NCBI GenBank assembly: GCA_029006345.1 | Contig: JAQXGK010000045.1 | Coordinates: forward strand, 1 to 43,149 | DNA from: Bacillota bacterium | Lineage (GTDB): Bacteria; Bacillota; Clostridia; Oscillospirales; SIG627 | DNA length: 43,149 bases | Direction of reading: 5' to 3' | Part shown: positions 9,616-18,572 of the stretch, one piece after another | Layout: each line of letters starts with the position of its first letter | Position numbering within the stretch: position 1 is the first letter of the stretch | Program-made: the position numbers and the translations under genes | The notes under the pieces: model-generated | What the model was told of the DNA's origin: nothing | Seen by the model: only the letters and a program-made list of their open reading frames with translations | The model's database searches: none

Positions 9616-9649
9616 AAAGCCATCACTTCAAAACAGAAGTGATGGCTTT
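9616..9649. terminator. Bidirectional terminator between ATP-grasp and SPOCS-LysM genes
   Basis: Perfect 14-bp stem AAAGCCATCACTTC / GAAGTGATGGCTTT, 6-nt loop, T-rich flank on the + side. Confidence 0.88.
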
Positions 9650-9658
9650 ATCTTTAGC

Positions 9659-11257
9659 TTACTTATCAGCCGTTCGGCCGTTCGGGAAAACTTTAATTAC
9701 GTTTCCCGGTTTGTCGTTGTCGATGCCGTTATCAAGCGCGAGCTTTTCGACCGGTACGGAATAGTGCTTTGCGATATCCCACAGCGATTCTTTGCCTGAC
9801 GGATAGCAGAAGATAAGCGATTTTGCCGCCGAAGCGGGTTTTGCTCCTTCTGCCGATATACTGTCGATAGAGCTGACTGCCGCTTTTCTGTAAATGCGGA
9901 CATGTATGAGTGCGTCACAGCGCATATCAGCGCCGTTGGCAGAGGGCTCGATGTCGCAGCCGCAGACGTCTCCGTAAGCCTCCATTCGTATAGAGGAATC
10001 ATCGCTGAGCTCGAGCGACACATCCGGCCTGACGAGGGCCGTTATCGCAACGCTGTCATTTTTTTCCGAGGCACCGCCTTCGCTGTCAACAACAATATAG
10101 TGGGCAGAGAGCGTTCCCTCGAGCGAAATACTCTTTTCAATTATTTCTGCCTTCTTGAATTCAAGGCTTGCGCGTATGCATTCGCAGCTCGAATTTGCAG
10201 GCAAATCGCTTGAAATTGCATTGCGCAAATCGCAGGTTGCGGAGAATATTCCGGTCAGTTGCTCGGCTTTCAGCTCTTTAGACACTACAGAAATAACCGA
10301 TGACGTGGAATAGCAATCCGACAGAACCGAAATCTCGGTCGTTTCATAAGCTACCGCGGTTGCAATATATCCGATTTCCAGTTTGATAACTCTGCTTTCG
10401 CCGTAGCTGTCGATGTCACATTCGGCTTTTAGAGACGACGGAGTCAAAAGCACCTCGCAGAGAGCGCCATCCGAAAGGGAATCGATTTCTATGGCCTCGG
10501 AAATCTCAATGGGCTGAGAAAAGCTAATCAGGCGGCTGTTGTTTTCCTCTGCCGCGGATTGATAACCGCAGCAGATGTTTGCGTCGGCATTGAATATCAC
10601 TTTGCCGTCGGAAACCTTTACATTTCGGCAGGCTAGGTCGGCGTCGCAGTCGATTATCTCGGAACACGGCAGGTATTCGCGTGGCAGGGTGATGCTTTCC
10701 TCAAAGATGAATTCGCGGTCGGCAACAGCCTTGATAACGGTTGCGGTGACAGTCTGCATTTTCTTTTCTATCTCGCCGCATCCGTCTCCGAAGTAGAGAA
10801 TATTGCGGTTGCATTTGACGCATGCGCCTATATTTACCGTGGATTTCAGACTGAGCTTTCTGCCGCTGACGGCGCGATACGATGTCGCCTCTGTACCCAG
10901 CGTCAGAAATACCGCCGCACCCTCGGCGTCATATTCGCCGGGCTCGTCAAGCGGCAGCTTGAAGGTGTGAGAGAAGTCCTCGTAAAAGGTGTGGGAGGTG
11001 AGAGCCGATTTTTCAGAGCTTTTGTAAACGACGTTAAAGGCCGCCGTTCCGTCAAGCTCTATCATAAAGTAGCTGCCCTGTAAATACTGCTTTTTCATAA
11101 TGATTTTAGGCTTGACGCTGACTGAAATCAGTCTGTTGACGTCCTCCTTATAATCAGGAAGTATTTCCTCACATTCAATGCGGCACTTTGCCTCACCATC
11201 GTAGAGCGTCGAAAGCATTTTAGCGCTGCTTTTTTCAAAAACAATTTCGTTTGCCAT
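9659..11257 (-). CDS. SPOCS (DUF3794) domain protein with C-terminal LysM; SipL-like spore-associated protein
   Basis: MANEIVFEKSSAKMLSTLYDGEAKCRIECEEILPDYKEDVNRLISVSVKP plus repeated SPOCS-like segments. C-term CYPSGKESLWDIAKHYSVPVEKLALDNGID is LysM. Start set at MANEIVF. Confidence 0.82.
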   Translation of the reverse strand: MANEIVFEKSSAKMLSTLYDGEAKCRIECEEILPDYKEDVNRLISVSVKPKIIMKKQYLQGSYFMIELDGTAAFNVVYKSSEKSALTSHTFYEDFSHTFKLPLDEPGEYDAEGAAVFLTLGTEATSYRAVSGRKLSLKSTVNIGACVKCNRNILYFGDGCGEIEKKMQTVTATVIKAVADREFIFEESITLPREYLPCSEIIDCDADLACRNVKVSDGKVIFNADANICCGYQSAAEENNSRLISFSQPIEISEAIEIDSLSDGALCEVLLTPSSLKAECDIDSYGESRVIKLEIGYIATAVAYETTEISVLSDCYSTSSVISVVSKELKAEQLTGIFSATCDLRNAISSDLPANSSCECIRASLEFKKAEIIEKSISLEGTLSAHYIVVDSEGGASEKNDSVAITALVRPDVSLELSDDSSIRMEAYGDVCGCDIEPSANGADMRCDALIHVRIYRKAAVSSIDSISAEGAKPASAAKSLIFCYPSGKESLWDIAKHYSVPVEKLALDNGIDNDKPGNVIKVFPNGRTADK

Positions 11258-11349
11258 TGTGATTGCTCCGTTCCCGACGGTCAAACATCGGCCGTCGATT
11301 ATTGTATTGGTACATTTGAATATATGCATTTGCCGCGACTTTTATTACA

Positions 11350-12051
11350 TCAAAGAAAGTTGCCGGGCCGCTCCATGAATTCGCGCAGTTTTTCTATAGC
11401 CGATTTCTCCAGCCGCGATACATACGAGCGGGAAATGCCGAGATTTTTTGCAACCTCGCGCTGTGTGATCGGTTTTTCGCCGGACAGCCCGTAGCGTGCG
11501 ATTATAATGTCCCTCTCTCTCGCCGTCAGGCAGACTCTTATACCCTTCATTGCAAGCTCGCCCTTGCATTTTATGTCGATTTTGTCGATTATATCGTCGT
11601 CGACGCAAAGAATGTCCAGATAGGTCATGGGATTGCCGTCCTTATCGAACTCGATTGCATCGTTAATTGAGGCTTCGCAGGAAACGCGCTTGCGCGAACG
11701 GAAATACATGAGTATTTCGTTTTGCATGCATTTCCCCGCATATGTTGCAAATCGCGTGCCGTTGTCGGGATTGAATGTGTCGATAGCTTTTATAAGCCCG
11801 ATAGTCCCGACAGACAGCAAATCCTCCTGATCCTTGCAGGAGGTGTAGTTTTTCTTGATTATGTGCGCCACAAGCCGAAGATTATGCTCAATCAGCTCTC
11901 TTCTCGCCTCGCTGTCCCCCTGTCTGCAGCGTGCGAAAAGCTCAGTCTCTCGGTCGCGGTCGAGCGGTTCCGGAAAGGCGCCCGTCCCCATGACCTTCAG
12001 ATAAAGAAAAAGAAAGCTGCAAAGCGAAATGCCGACCATTCCGAATAACAT
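11350..12051 (-). CDS. sigK: Sporulation sigma factor SigK (pro-sigma-K), uninterrupted
   Basis: AFPEPLDRDRETELFARCRQGDSEARRELIEHNLRLVAHIIKKNYTSCKDQEDLLSVGTIGLIKAIDTFNPDNGTRFATYAGKCMQNEILMYFR...QREVAKNLGISRSYVSRLEKSAIEKL. ATG 12051 is preceded by GGGGTGA. Confidence 0.9.
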   Translation of the reverse strand: MLFGMVGISLCSFLFLYLKVMGTGAFPEPLDRDRETELFARCRQGDSEARRELIEHNLRLVAHIIKKNYTSCKDQEDLLSVGTIGLIKAIDTFNPDNGTRFATYAGKCMQNEILMYFRSRKRVSCEASINDAIEFDKDGNPMTYLDILCVDDDIIDKIDIKCKGELAMKGIRVCLTARERDIIIARYGLSGEKPITQREVAKNLGISRSYVSRLEKSAIEKLREFMERPGNFL

Positions 12052-12128
12052 ACCGTCACCCCGATAATTTTTAACATTTTTGCTGCATTCATAGATTATT
12101 CCGGCAAAATCAAATTTATGAATATCGC

Positions 12129-12157
12129 TTGATTTGCCCGGGCAAACGATGTATAAT
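12129..12157 (+). promoter_or_regulatory. Putative promoter P1 upstream of rplS with an internal palindrome
   Basis: TTGATT (12129-12134), 17 nt, TATAAT (12152-12157). TTTGCCCGGGCAAA palindrome at 12133-12146. Confidence 0.6.
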
Positions 12158-12200
12158 AACCGAGTAAGGAGAAAAAGGCTTGTTAATATCAAAAAAAGGC

Positions 12201-12229
12201 TTGCTTTTTTTGTTATCTTGTGCTAAAAT
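12201..12229 (+). promoter_or_regulatory. Putative promoter P2 of rplS (extended -10)
   Basis: TTGCTT (12201-12206), 17 nt ending in TGC, TAAAAT (12224-12229). Confidence 0.5.
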
Positions 12230-12368
12230 CTCCCTGTTACGGTATAGATATATTTTGGTTTTCTGCGGGAATGCTTCCCGGATGACCGAAAAAGAAATGG
12301 TCCTCTGCCGGCTTCAGTATGAACATTTCGTTTCTTTCCCAAAAATATGGAAAAGGAGGAGCTTATCA

Positions 12369-12710
12369 ATGGATATGATAAAAGCTTTCACAAATGAGCA
12401 GCTCAAAGCAGAGCCTCCCGTGTTTGATATCGGAGACACTGTAAGAGTTCACAACAAAATCAAGGAGGGTGCCAAGGAACGTATTCAGATGTTCGAGGGC
12501 ACTGTTATCGCCAAGAAAAACGGCGGCATCTCCGAGACATTTACCGTAAGAAGAATTTCCTACGGCGTAGGCGTCGAAAAGACTGTCCCGCTTCATTCTC
12601 CGAATGTTGTTAAGGTTGATATTATCAGACACGGTAAGGTTCGCAGAGCTAAGCTTTACTATCTGCGCGGCCGCGTAGGCAAGGCTGCCAAGACCAAGGA
12701 ACGCATATAA
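12369..12710 (+). CDS. rplS: 50S ribosomal protein L19
   Basis: [114 protein letters not shown] 12369 preceded by AAGGAGGAG. Confidence 0.97.
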   Translation: MDMIKAFTNEQLKAEPPVFDIGDTVRVHNKIKEGAKERIQMFEGTVIAKKNGGISETFTVRRISYGVGVEKTVPLHSPNVVKVDIIRHGKVRRAKLYYLRGRVGKAAKTKERI

Positions 12711-12759
12711 GCCCTTTCGTCTTTACGGACCGAAAGGTCGTTTGATGATTTCAAAACTG

Positions 12760-12787
12760 AAAGGGACTTTTATTAAGTCCCTTTTTT
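12760..12787 (+). terminator. Rho-independent terminator after rplS
   Basis: AAAGGGACTT-TTATT-AAGTCCCTTTTTT. Confidence 0.88.
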
Positions 12788-12826
12788 GTTTTATTACTAT
12801 TAGCCCGAAAGGTACGGTATATAAAT

Positions 12827-13420
12827 ATGGATGAAAAAAATCCCGTGCAGAATGTGCCGGAAAAGCAAGCCGAGCGCACAGGTAAAACGCCGTTTATCGA
12901 AACCGTGTACGATTGGCTCGATACGTTTTTGTTTGCTCTCGTTGTCGTTACGCTCATATTTACTTTTGTTTTCCGTCAGGTTCAGGTGGAAGGGGATTCT
13001 ATGTACGACACCCTCCAAAACGGAGACCGCCTTTTGATAAACAATATTGGGTATACCCCGACTGTCGGTGATATTGTGGTGGTGCAGGCAGACGCCATCA
13101 GAGAAGACAAGCCGATCATCAAGAGAATAATTGCAACTGCCGGTCAGACGGTCGATATCGACTTTGAGAACTGGATAGTGTATGTCGACGGCAAGGCGCT
13201 CGATGAAAGTCAGTATATTGATGTTATCAGCGGCGCCGCCATGCTTAATCAGGGCGGTTGCACATATCCGTATGTCGTCGGCGAGGACGAGGTTTTCGTG
13301 ATGGGAGATAACCGCAATAATTCGCGCGACAGCCGGTATTGCGGCGCCATAAATGAAAAGTATATTTTGGGAAAGGCGTTTGTCAGATTGTTTCCGTTTG
13401 ACTCGATAGGGCTGATCTGA
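12827..13420 (+). CDS. lepB: Signal peptidase I
   Basis: N-terminal TM, VEGDSMYDTLQNGDRLLINN (catalytic Ser), PIIKRIIATAGQTVDI (Lys), FVMGDNRNNSRDSRYCGAI. Confidence 0.95.
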   Translation: MDEKNPVQNVPEKQAERTGKTPFIETVYDWLDTFLFALVVVTLIFTFVFRQVQVEGDSMYDTLQNGDRLLINNIGYTPTVGDIVVVQADAIREDKPIIKRIIATAGQTVDIDFENWIVYVDGKALDESQYIDVISGAAMLNQGGCTYPYVVGEDEVFVMGDNRNNSRDSRYCGAINEKYILGKAFVRLFPFDSIGLI

Positions 13421-14289
13421 TGCCGACGGATATTATTCAGTGGTTTCCCGGGCATATGGCAAAGACCCGGCGGCTGATATCGGAAAATCTGTCGTCGGTG
13501 GACATTATATTTGAGCTGGTGGACAGCCGGATTCCGTTCAGCAGTAAGAATAATGAGCTCTCCCGCCTTGTAAAGGACAAGCCCGTTGTTCTTATGATGA
13601 ATAAAGCGGGACTTGCCGACGCCGCGCTTTCAAAAAAATGGGCGGAGTATTACGGTAAAAGCTGCCGTGCCGTATTGCAGATCGACTGCATTACCGGGTA
13701 CGGAATAAAGGAGATTTTGCCGACCGTCGAATCTATTCTTGCCGACAAGCTTGAGCGTTATCGGCAAAAGGGAATGAATAAACCGCTCAGAGCTATGGTG
13801 GTAGGCATACCTAATGTGGGAAAGAGCTCGCTTATCAACAGGCTTTGCAGAGCACGGAAGGCCGATGTCGAAAACCGCCCCGGAGTGACGCTGAGAAAGC
13901 AGTGGATAAAGACAGATATAGGGCTTGAGCTTCTCGATATGCCGGGTGTGCTTTGGCCGAAATTTGATTCGCGGCGAATCGGCGAAAACCTGGCAATAAC
14001 CGGCGCTATCAAGGATACCGTACTGCAGCTGCAGGATATTGCCTTCTGCCTATGCGCCCGTCTTCTGGACGGATATAAAAAGGAAACCGCAGAACGCTTC
14101 AAGTTGGACTGTGACGCTCTCGCCGACTGCGAGCCGCTCGAATTGTATGAAATGATTGCGCGAAAACGCGGAATGATAATGTCGGGAAACGAGATTGATT
14201 ACGAGCGCTGCGGACGGATGCTGGTGGATGAATTCCGCTCCGGAAAGATAGGACGCATTACTCTCGACCGCATTGTACCGGGAGATTGA
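13420..14289 (+). CDS. rbgA: Ribosome biogenesis GTPase RbgA/YlqF (circularly permuted GTPase)
   Basis: IIQWFPGHMAKTRRLI, MMNKAGLAD (G4), VVGIPNVGKSSLINRL (G1), DMPGVLWPKF (G3). Confidence 0.93.
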   Translation: MPTDIIQWFPGHMAKTRRLISENLSSVDIIFELVDSRIPFSSKNNELSRLVKDKPVVLMMNKAGLADAALSKKWAEYYGKSCRAVLQIDCITGYGIKEILPTVESILADKLERYRQKGMNKPLRAMVVGIPNVGKSSLINRLCRARKADVENRPGVTLRKQWIKTDIGLELLDMPGVLWPKFDSRRIGENLAITGAIKDTVLQLQDIAFCLCARLLDGYKKETAERFKLDCDALADCEPLELYEMIARKRGMIMSGNEIDYERCGRMLVDEFRSGKIGRITLDRIVPGD

Positions 14290-14292
14290 ACA

Positions 14293-14901
14293 ATGGACTG
14301 GACAGTATTTGACAGCTTGGCAGACAAAAGTATGTTGGTTTGCGGCCTTGACGAGGCGGGCAGGGGACCGCTTGCAGGTCCGGTGTATGCCGCCGCCGTT
14401 GTTCTGCCGTACGGAACCGTTATCGACGGTTTGAATGACTCAAAGAAAATCAGTGAAAAAAAGCGCGAAAAGCTTTTTGACGTTATATGCTCACAGGCTC
14501 AGGATTACGCGATAGCCTCAGTTGACAGCAGTACTATAGATGAGATAAATATCCTGAATGCCAGCCTGCTGGCTATGAGAAAGGCAGTAGACGGGCTCAG
14601 GTGCGCACCGGAGCTTCTGCTTGTGGACGGAAATCAGACGCGCGGCTTTACACTGCCGGCCCGCGCGGTGATTAAGGGCGACTCCCTTGTGCCGTCGATT
14701 GCCGCCGCTTCGATTCTGGCAAAGGTTTCGCGTGACAGGTATTGCCTTGAAATGGACGAGAAATATCCGGAGTACGGCTTTGCAAAGCATAAGGGCTACG
14801 GCACTGCGGCTCATGCCAAGGCACTGCGGGAGTACGGGCCGTGCCCGTACCACAGGAAGACCTTTATTGGTAAAATACTCGGTAAAGACGATGAATACTA
14901 A
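14293..14901 (+). CDS. rnhB: Ribonuclease HII
   Basis: VCGLDEAGRGPLAGPVYAAAVVLP, LNDSKKISEKKRE, IAAASILAKVSRDR, YGFAKHKGYGTAAHAKAL. Confidence 0.96.
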   Translation: MDWTVFDSLADKSMLVCGLDEAGRGPLAGPVYAAAVVLPYGTVIDGLNDSKKISEKKREKLFDVICSQAQDYAIASVDSSTIDEINILNASLLAMRKAVDGLRCAPELLLVDGNQTRGFTLPARAVIKGDSLVPSIAAASILAKVSRDRYCLEMDEKYPEYGFAKHKGYGTAAHAKALREYGPCPYHRKTFIGKILGKDDEY

Positions 14902-15265
14902 GAAAATAGGCGACGACGGCGAGAGAAGGGCGCGCAATTATTTGCGCCTGCGCGGATACAGAATACTCAAGCGCGGTTATCGCTCGTCTCACGGCGAGAT
15001 AGATATTATCTGCCGCAGAGGCAGTCAAATCGTTTTTGTCGAGGTCAAATCGCGCAAGACCGAGCACGCCGATGCGTTCGGCTCGGGAGCGAGTGCGGTC
15101 GGAAAGCAGAAGAGAGAACGAATTATTTTTACCGCAAAGCGGTACATAAACCAATATCCGGCAATCTGCGAAAATTCGGATTTTCGCTTTGATGTCATTG
15201 AGATCAACCGTGATGGCAAAAAAACATATATTAATCATATAAAGGATGCGTTTCGCATCGGTTAG
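14891..15265 (+). CDS. YraN family (UPF0102) endonuclease-like protein
   Basis: MNTKKIGDDGERRARNYLRLRGYRILKRGYRSSHGEIDIICRRGSQIVFVEVKSRK. Start set at ATG 14891 inside the longer track ORF. Confidence 0.9.
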   Translation: MNTKKIGDDGERRARNYLRLRGYRILKRGYRSSHGEIDIICRRGSQIVFVEVKSRKTEHADAFGSGASAVGKQKRERIIFTAKRYINQYPAICENSDFRFDVIEINRDGKKTYINHIKDAFRIG

Positions 15266-15278
15266 GACGGGTTACAAA

Positions 15279-16757
15279 ATGAAGTATAACAGCACAAGAG
15301 GTGAGAAGGCGGGCATTTCTTCCGCCGAGGCTATAAAGAAGGGTATGGCGGCAGACGGCGGCCTTTATATGCCGGAGAGCATACCTAATCTGACGCTTGA
15401 CGAATTAAAGTCGCTTTGCTCGCTCAGCTATGCCGAAAGAGCGGCGGAAATACTTTCGAAATTCCTGACGGATTACGACAGAGGCGCGATAGATGAAATA
15501 TGCGCCAAGGCTTATTCCGAGAGCAAATTCGGGAAAAACGCCGCGCCCTGCGTGTCTCTCGGCGACAGCATGAACATACTTGAGCTGTGGCACGGACCTA
15601 CCTGCGCTTTTAAGGACATGGCGCTTCAGATAATGCCGCTCTTGCTTTCAAAGGCTCTTGAAATGACCGGTGAAAAGCGCACAGCCTGCATTCTCGTTGC
15701 AACCTCCGGAGATACGGGAAAGGCGGCGCTTGAAGGCTATAAGGACGTCGATAAGACCAAGATAATGGTGTTCTATCCCGAAAACGGCGTGTCGATAATG
15801 CAGAAACGCCAGATGGCGACTCAGGAGGGCGGAAATGTTAATGTAGCGTCGATAAAGGGTAACTTCGACGACGCTCAAAGCGCGGTCAAGAGCATTTTTG
15901 CAAACAGAGAGCTTGCGGATGAAATCAAGGCTTCTACCTTCCTTTCAAGTGCAAATTCGATAAACTGGGGCCGTCTCGCGCCGCAGATAGCATATTATGT
16001 CAGTGCTTACTGCGATATGGCCGTGAGCGGCAGGATAGAACTCGGCGACAAGATTAACGTATGCGTGCCGACCGGAAACTTCGGCAACATTTTTGCGGCT
16101 TATATTGCTCGCGCCATGGGCTTGCCGATAAACAAGCTGATTTGCGCGTCGAATACAAATAATATCCTGACCGATTTCCTTGCCGACGGCGTGTACGACC
16201 GCAACAGAAGGTTTTATACGACAATGAGCCCGTCCATGGACATTCTCATTTCGTCAAATCTCGAGAGACTCTTGTTTGTGCTTTGCGGTCCCGAAGAGAC
16301 TCGTGGATATATGCAGGCGCTTAAACAAGACGGCAAGTACAGTATTTCGGCAAAAGCGAAGGCTGAGATTGACAGAGCGTTTGCGGGCGGCTGGTGCTCC
16401 GAGGACGAGACCGGAGCAACTATTAAGGATATATTTGAAGAATATCACTATCTTTGCGACACACACACTGCCGTCGCAGTTAAGACGGCGAAAGATTATA
16501 TGTCAAAGACGGCGGACGGTTTGCAGATGCTCATAGCTTCTACCGCAAGCCCGTATAAGTTCGCCGGCAATGTTTATGCGGCGCTTACCGGAGTTCACCC
16601 TGAGGATGAATTCGAGGCGATCGATCTGCTCTCCGACTATTCCGGCACAGAGGTCCCGGCAGGTCTTGCGGGACTTCGCGACAAGACGGTTCGTTTCACT
16701 ACCGTGCTCGAACGCGACGATATGGAAAGAGCGGTCAAGGAGTTTATCGGTAAATAA
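15279..16757 (+). CDS. thrC: Threonine synthase
   Basis: MKYNSTRGEKAGISSAEAIKKGMAADGGLYMPE, ELWHGPTCAFKDMALQIMP, VATSGDTGKAAL, VPTGNFGNIFAAYIARAMGLP. Start set at 15279. Confidence 0.94.
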   Translation: MKYNSTRGEKAGISSAEAIKKGMAADGGLYMPESIPNLTLDELKSLCSLSYAERAAEILSKFLTDYDRGAIDEICAKAYSESKFGKNAAPCVSLGDSMNILELWHGPTCAFKDMALQIMPLLLSKALEMTGEKRTACILVATSGDTGKAALEGYKDVDKTKIMVFYPENGVSIMQKRQMATQEGGNVNVASIKGNFDDAQSAVKSIFANRELADEIKASTFLSSANSINWGRLAPQIAYYVSAYCDMAVSGRIELGDKINVCVPTGNFGNIFAAYIARAMGLPINKLICASNTNNILTDFLADGVYDRNRRFYTTMSPSMDILISSNLERLLFVLCGPEETRGYMQALKQDGKYSISAKAKAEIDRAFAGGWCSEDETGATIKDIFEEYHYLCDTHTAVAVKTAKDYMSKTADGLQMLIASTASPYKFAGNVYAALTGVHPEDEFEAIDLLSDYSGTEVPAGLAGLRDKTVRFTTVLERDDMERAVKEFIGK

Positions 16758-16760
16758 TAA

Positions 16761-16789
16761 ACGGGCTGTCGCTGATAACGACAGCCCGT
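16761..16789. terminator. Bidirectional terminator after thrC
   Basis: ACGGGCTGTCG-CTGATAA-CGACAGCCCGT, 11-bp stem. Confidence 0.85.
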
Positions 16790-16796
16790 ATTTCGG

Positions 16797-16988
16797 TTAG
16801 CTCTGAGATTTCAGGCGGAAGGTGACACATGAAGTGTCAACGCTCGAGGTTGCGTTCTGAGGTCCTACGTTTATCACCTTGGCGGTGCAGCAGTTGATTC
16901 CGTCGTGGTAAGCGCAGTCCTTGACAGAACAGCTGATTCCCTGATTTGTTTTCTGGCTTAAGCAAGAGTTTTCAGATTTATCTTTCAT
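16797..16988 (-). CDS. DUF1540-type small Cys-rich protein
   Basis: ISCSVKDCAYHDGINCCTAKVINVGPQNATSSVDTSCVTF, a single DUF1540-like unit. Confidence 0.7.
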   Translation of the reverse strand: MKDKSENSCLSQKTNQGISCSVKDCAYHDGINCCTAKVINVGPQNATSSVDTSCVTFRLKSQS

Positions 16989-17090
16989 CTTGATGAATAC
17001 CTTTCATATATGATTTTGGCGTTTAGCCTTTAGTATTATGCCCCGTGTGTCAGTCTTGATACTCAAAAATAATTCCCGAAAGGATAATAT

Positions 17091-17792
17091 ATGTCACTTT
17101 TTGTAATTGCCGATCTTCATCTTTCCTTCGGAGTGGATAAGCCGATGGATGTTTTCGGCGGAAGATGGACAAACTATATAGACAAGCTTGACGAATACTG
17201 GAAATATATGGTTTCGGACGGTGACACCGTAGTAATTCCCGGCGATATATCGTGGGCTATGGATTTCAAGGAAGCCGTAGAGGATTTTCGGTTCTTGAAT
17301 TCATTGCCGGGCCATAAGATTATCATGAAGGGCAATCACGATTATTGGTGGAGCGGACCGACAAAGCTGAAGGCGTTTCTCGACGAAAACGGCTTTGACA
17401 GTATTGATTTTTTGCATAATAACGCCATAGAGGCCGAGGATAAGCTTATTTGCGGCTCGCGCGGGTGGATGTGCGATGACAAAATGACCGCCGCCGACCG
17501 CAAGGTTCTAGACCGCGAGGCCATGCGGTTTGAAATGTCTATTGCTGACGCGAGAAAAAAGGATCCTGACAGGCAAAAGGAGATTGTCGTATTTTCTCAT
17601 TACCCCGTTGCCGGCAGCGGCTACATGAAGAATCCCATTATGGACGTTTTGCGCAGAGAGGGAATAAAGCGCGTGTATTACGGTCATTTGCACGATGTTG
17701 ACAGGAAAAAGCTGATTGAAGAATGCGACGGAATATCGCTTTATCTTACGGCGGCAGATTACCTTGTTTTTACTCCGATGAAAATATCATAA
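17091..17792 (+). CDS. Metallophosphoesterase
   Basis: FVIADLHLSFG, VVIPGDISWAMDF, IIMKGNHDYWW, VVFSHYPV, RVYYGHLHD calcineurin-like metal-binding motifs. Confidence 0.9.
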   Translation: MSLFVIADLHLSFGVDKPMDVFGGRWTNYIDKLDEYWKYMVSDGDTVVIPGDISWAMDFKEAVEDFRFLNSLPGHKIIMKGNHDYWWSGPTKLKAFLDENGFDSIDFLHNNAIEAEDKLICGSRGWMCDDKMTAADRKVLDREAMRFEMSIADARKKDPDRQKEIVVFSHYPVAGSGYMKNPIMDVLRREGIKRVYYGHLHDVDRKKLIEECDGISLYLTAADYLVFTPMKIS

Positions 17793-17842
17793 AAAAGAAT
17801 GTTACATTATTTGGTAATTGTGAAAAACATATAAAGTATCGC

Positions 17843-17871
17843 TTGCATTAAACTAAAAAATGCGGTATAAT
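17843..17871 (+). promoter_or_regulatory. Putative promoter of the cytidylate kinase-like gene
   Basis: TTGCAT (17843-17848), 17 nt, TATAAT (17866-17871). Confidence 0.6.
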
Positions 17872-17900
17872 AATGCTATAAAGGAGAGGGAGAGTATCAT

Positions 17901-18509
17901 ATGAATAAGTTTAAGGTAATTACCATTGAGCGCCAGTATGCGAGCGGCGGCAGAATTATCGGAAACCTTGTTGCCGAGAAGCTGGGAATCCCGTGCTACG
18001 GCAGGGAGATTCTGGAAATCACCGCCAAGAGATACAATATTTCTCCCGAAAGCATAGAGCATATCGAGGAGACAACAACAAACAGCTTGCTTTACAGCCT
18101 TGCAATGGCTTCGAAAATTGTTTCCGGCGTTACGGACGCCATGTCTCCCAATGACAGGCTGTTTTGCGCCGAGAGCGAGGTTATTACCGAGCTCGCCGAG
18201 AAGGAGCGATGCATTATCATAGGCAGATGCGCCGGAAGGGTGCTGAGCGAGCGCGACGACTGCCTGAGTGTATTTATATATGCCGATAATGAATCACGCG
18301 TAAAGCGTGCGGTTGAAGATTATAATATTTCCAAAGACGAGGCGGAATCTGTGCTGCGCAAGTTCGATAAGCGCCGTTCAAGCTTCTATAATGCAAATTC
18401 CGATATAAAGTGGGAGGAAATGTCGGGGTATCATATCTGCCTTGACAGCGGACGGCTCGGAGTCGAAGCGTGCGCTGATGTGATTGCACAGATTTATAAC
18501 GGACAATGA
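17901..18509 (+). CDS. Cytidylate kinase-like family protein
   Basis: FKVITIERQYASGGRIIGNLVAEKLGIPCYGREILEI...CIIIGRCAGRVLSERDDCLSVFIYA. Confidence 0.82.
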   Translation: MNKFKVITIERQYASGGRIIGNLVAEKLGIPCYGREILEITAKRYNISPESIEHIEETTTNSLLYSLAMASKIVSGVTDAMSPNDRLFCAESEVITELAEKERCIIIGRCAGRVLSERDDCLSVFIYADNESRVKRAVEDYNISKDEAESVLRKFDKRRSSFYNANSDIKWEEMSGYHICLDSGRLGVEACADVIAQIYNGQ

Positions 18510-18513
18510 ATTT

Positions 18514-18542
18514 GACGCCGCAGCAGTCTCTGCGGCGTCTTT
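18514..18542 (+). terminator. Rho-independent terminator
   Basis: GACGCCGCAG-CAGTCT-CTGCGGCGTC then TTTG. Confidence 0.82.
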
Positions 18543-18572
18543 GTATTTTTCGCGGGAGGAGGCTTAATAAGC

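Noticed and set aside
12180-12368. 63-aa in-frame N-terminal extension of L19 from TTG 12180
   Set aside because: L19 homology starts at [11 protein letters not shown] with a strong AAGGAGGAG SD at ATG 12369. The extension resembles translated leader RNA and includes the P2 promoter.
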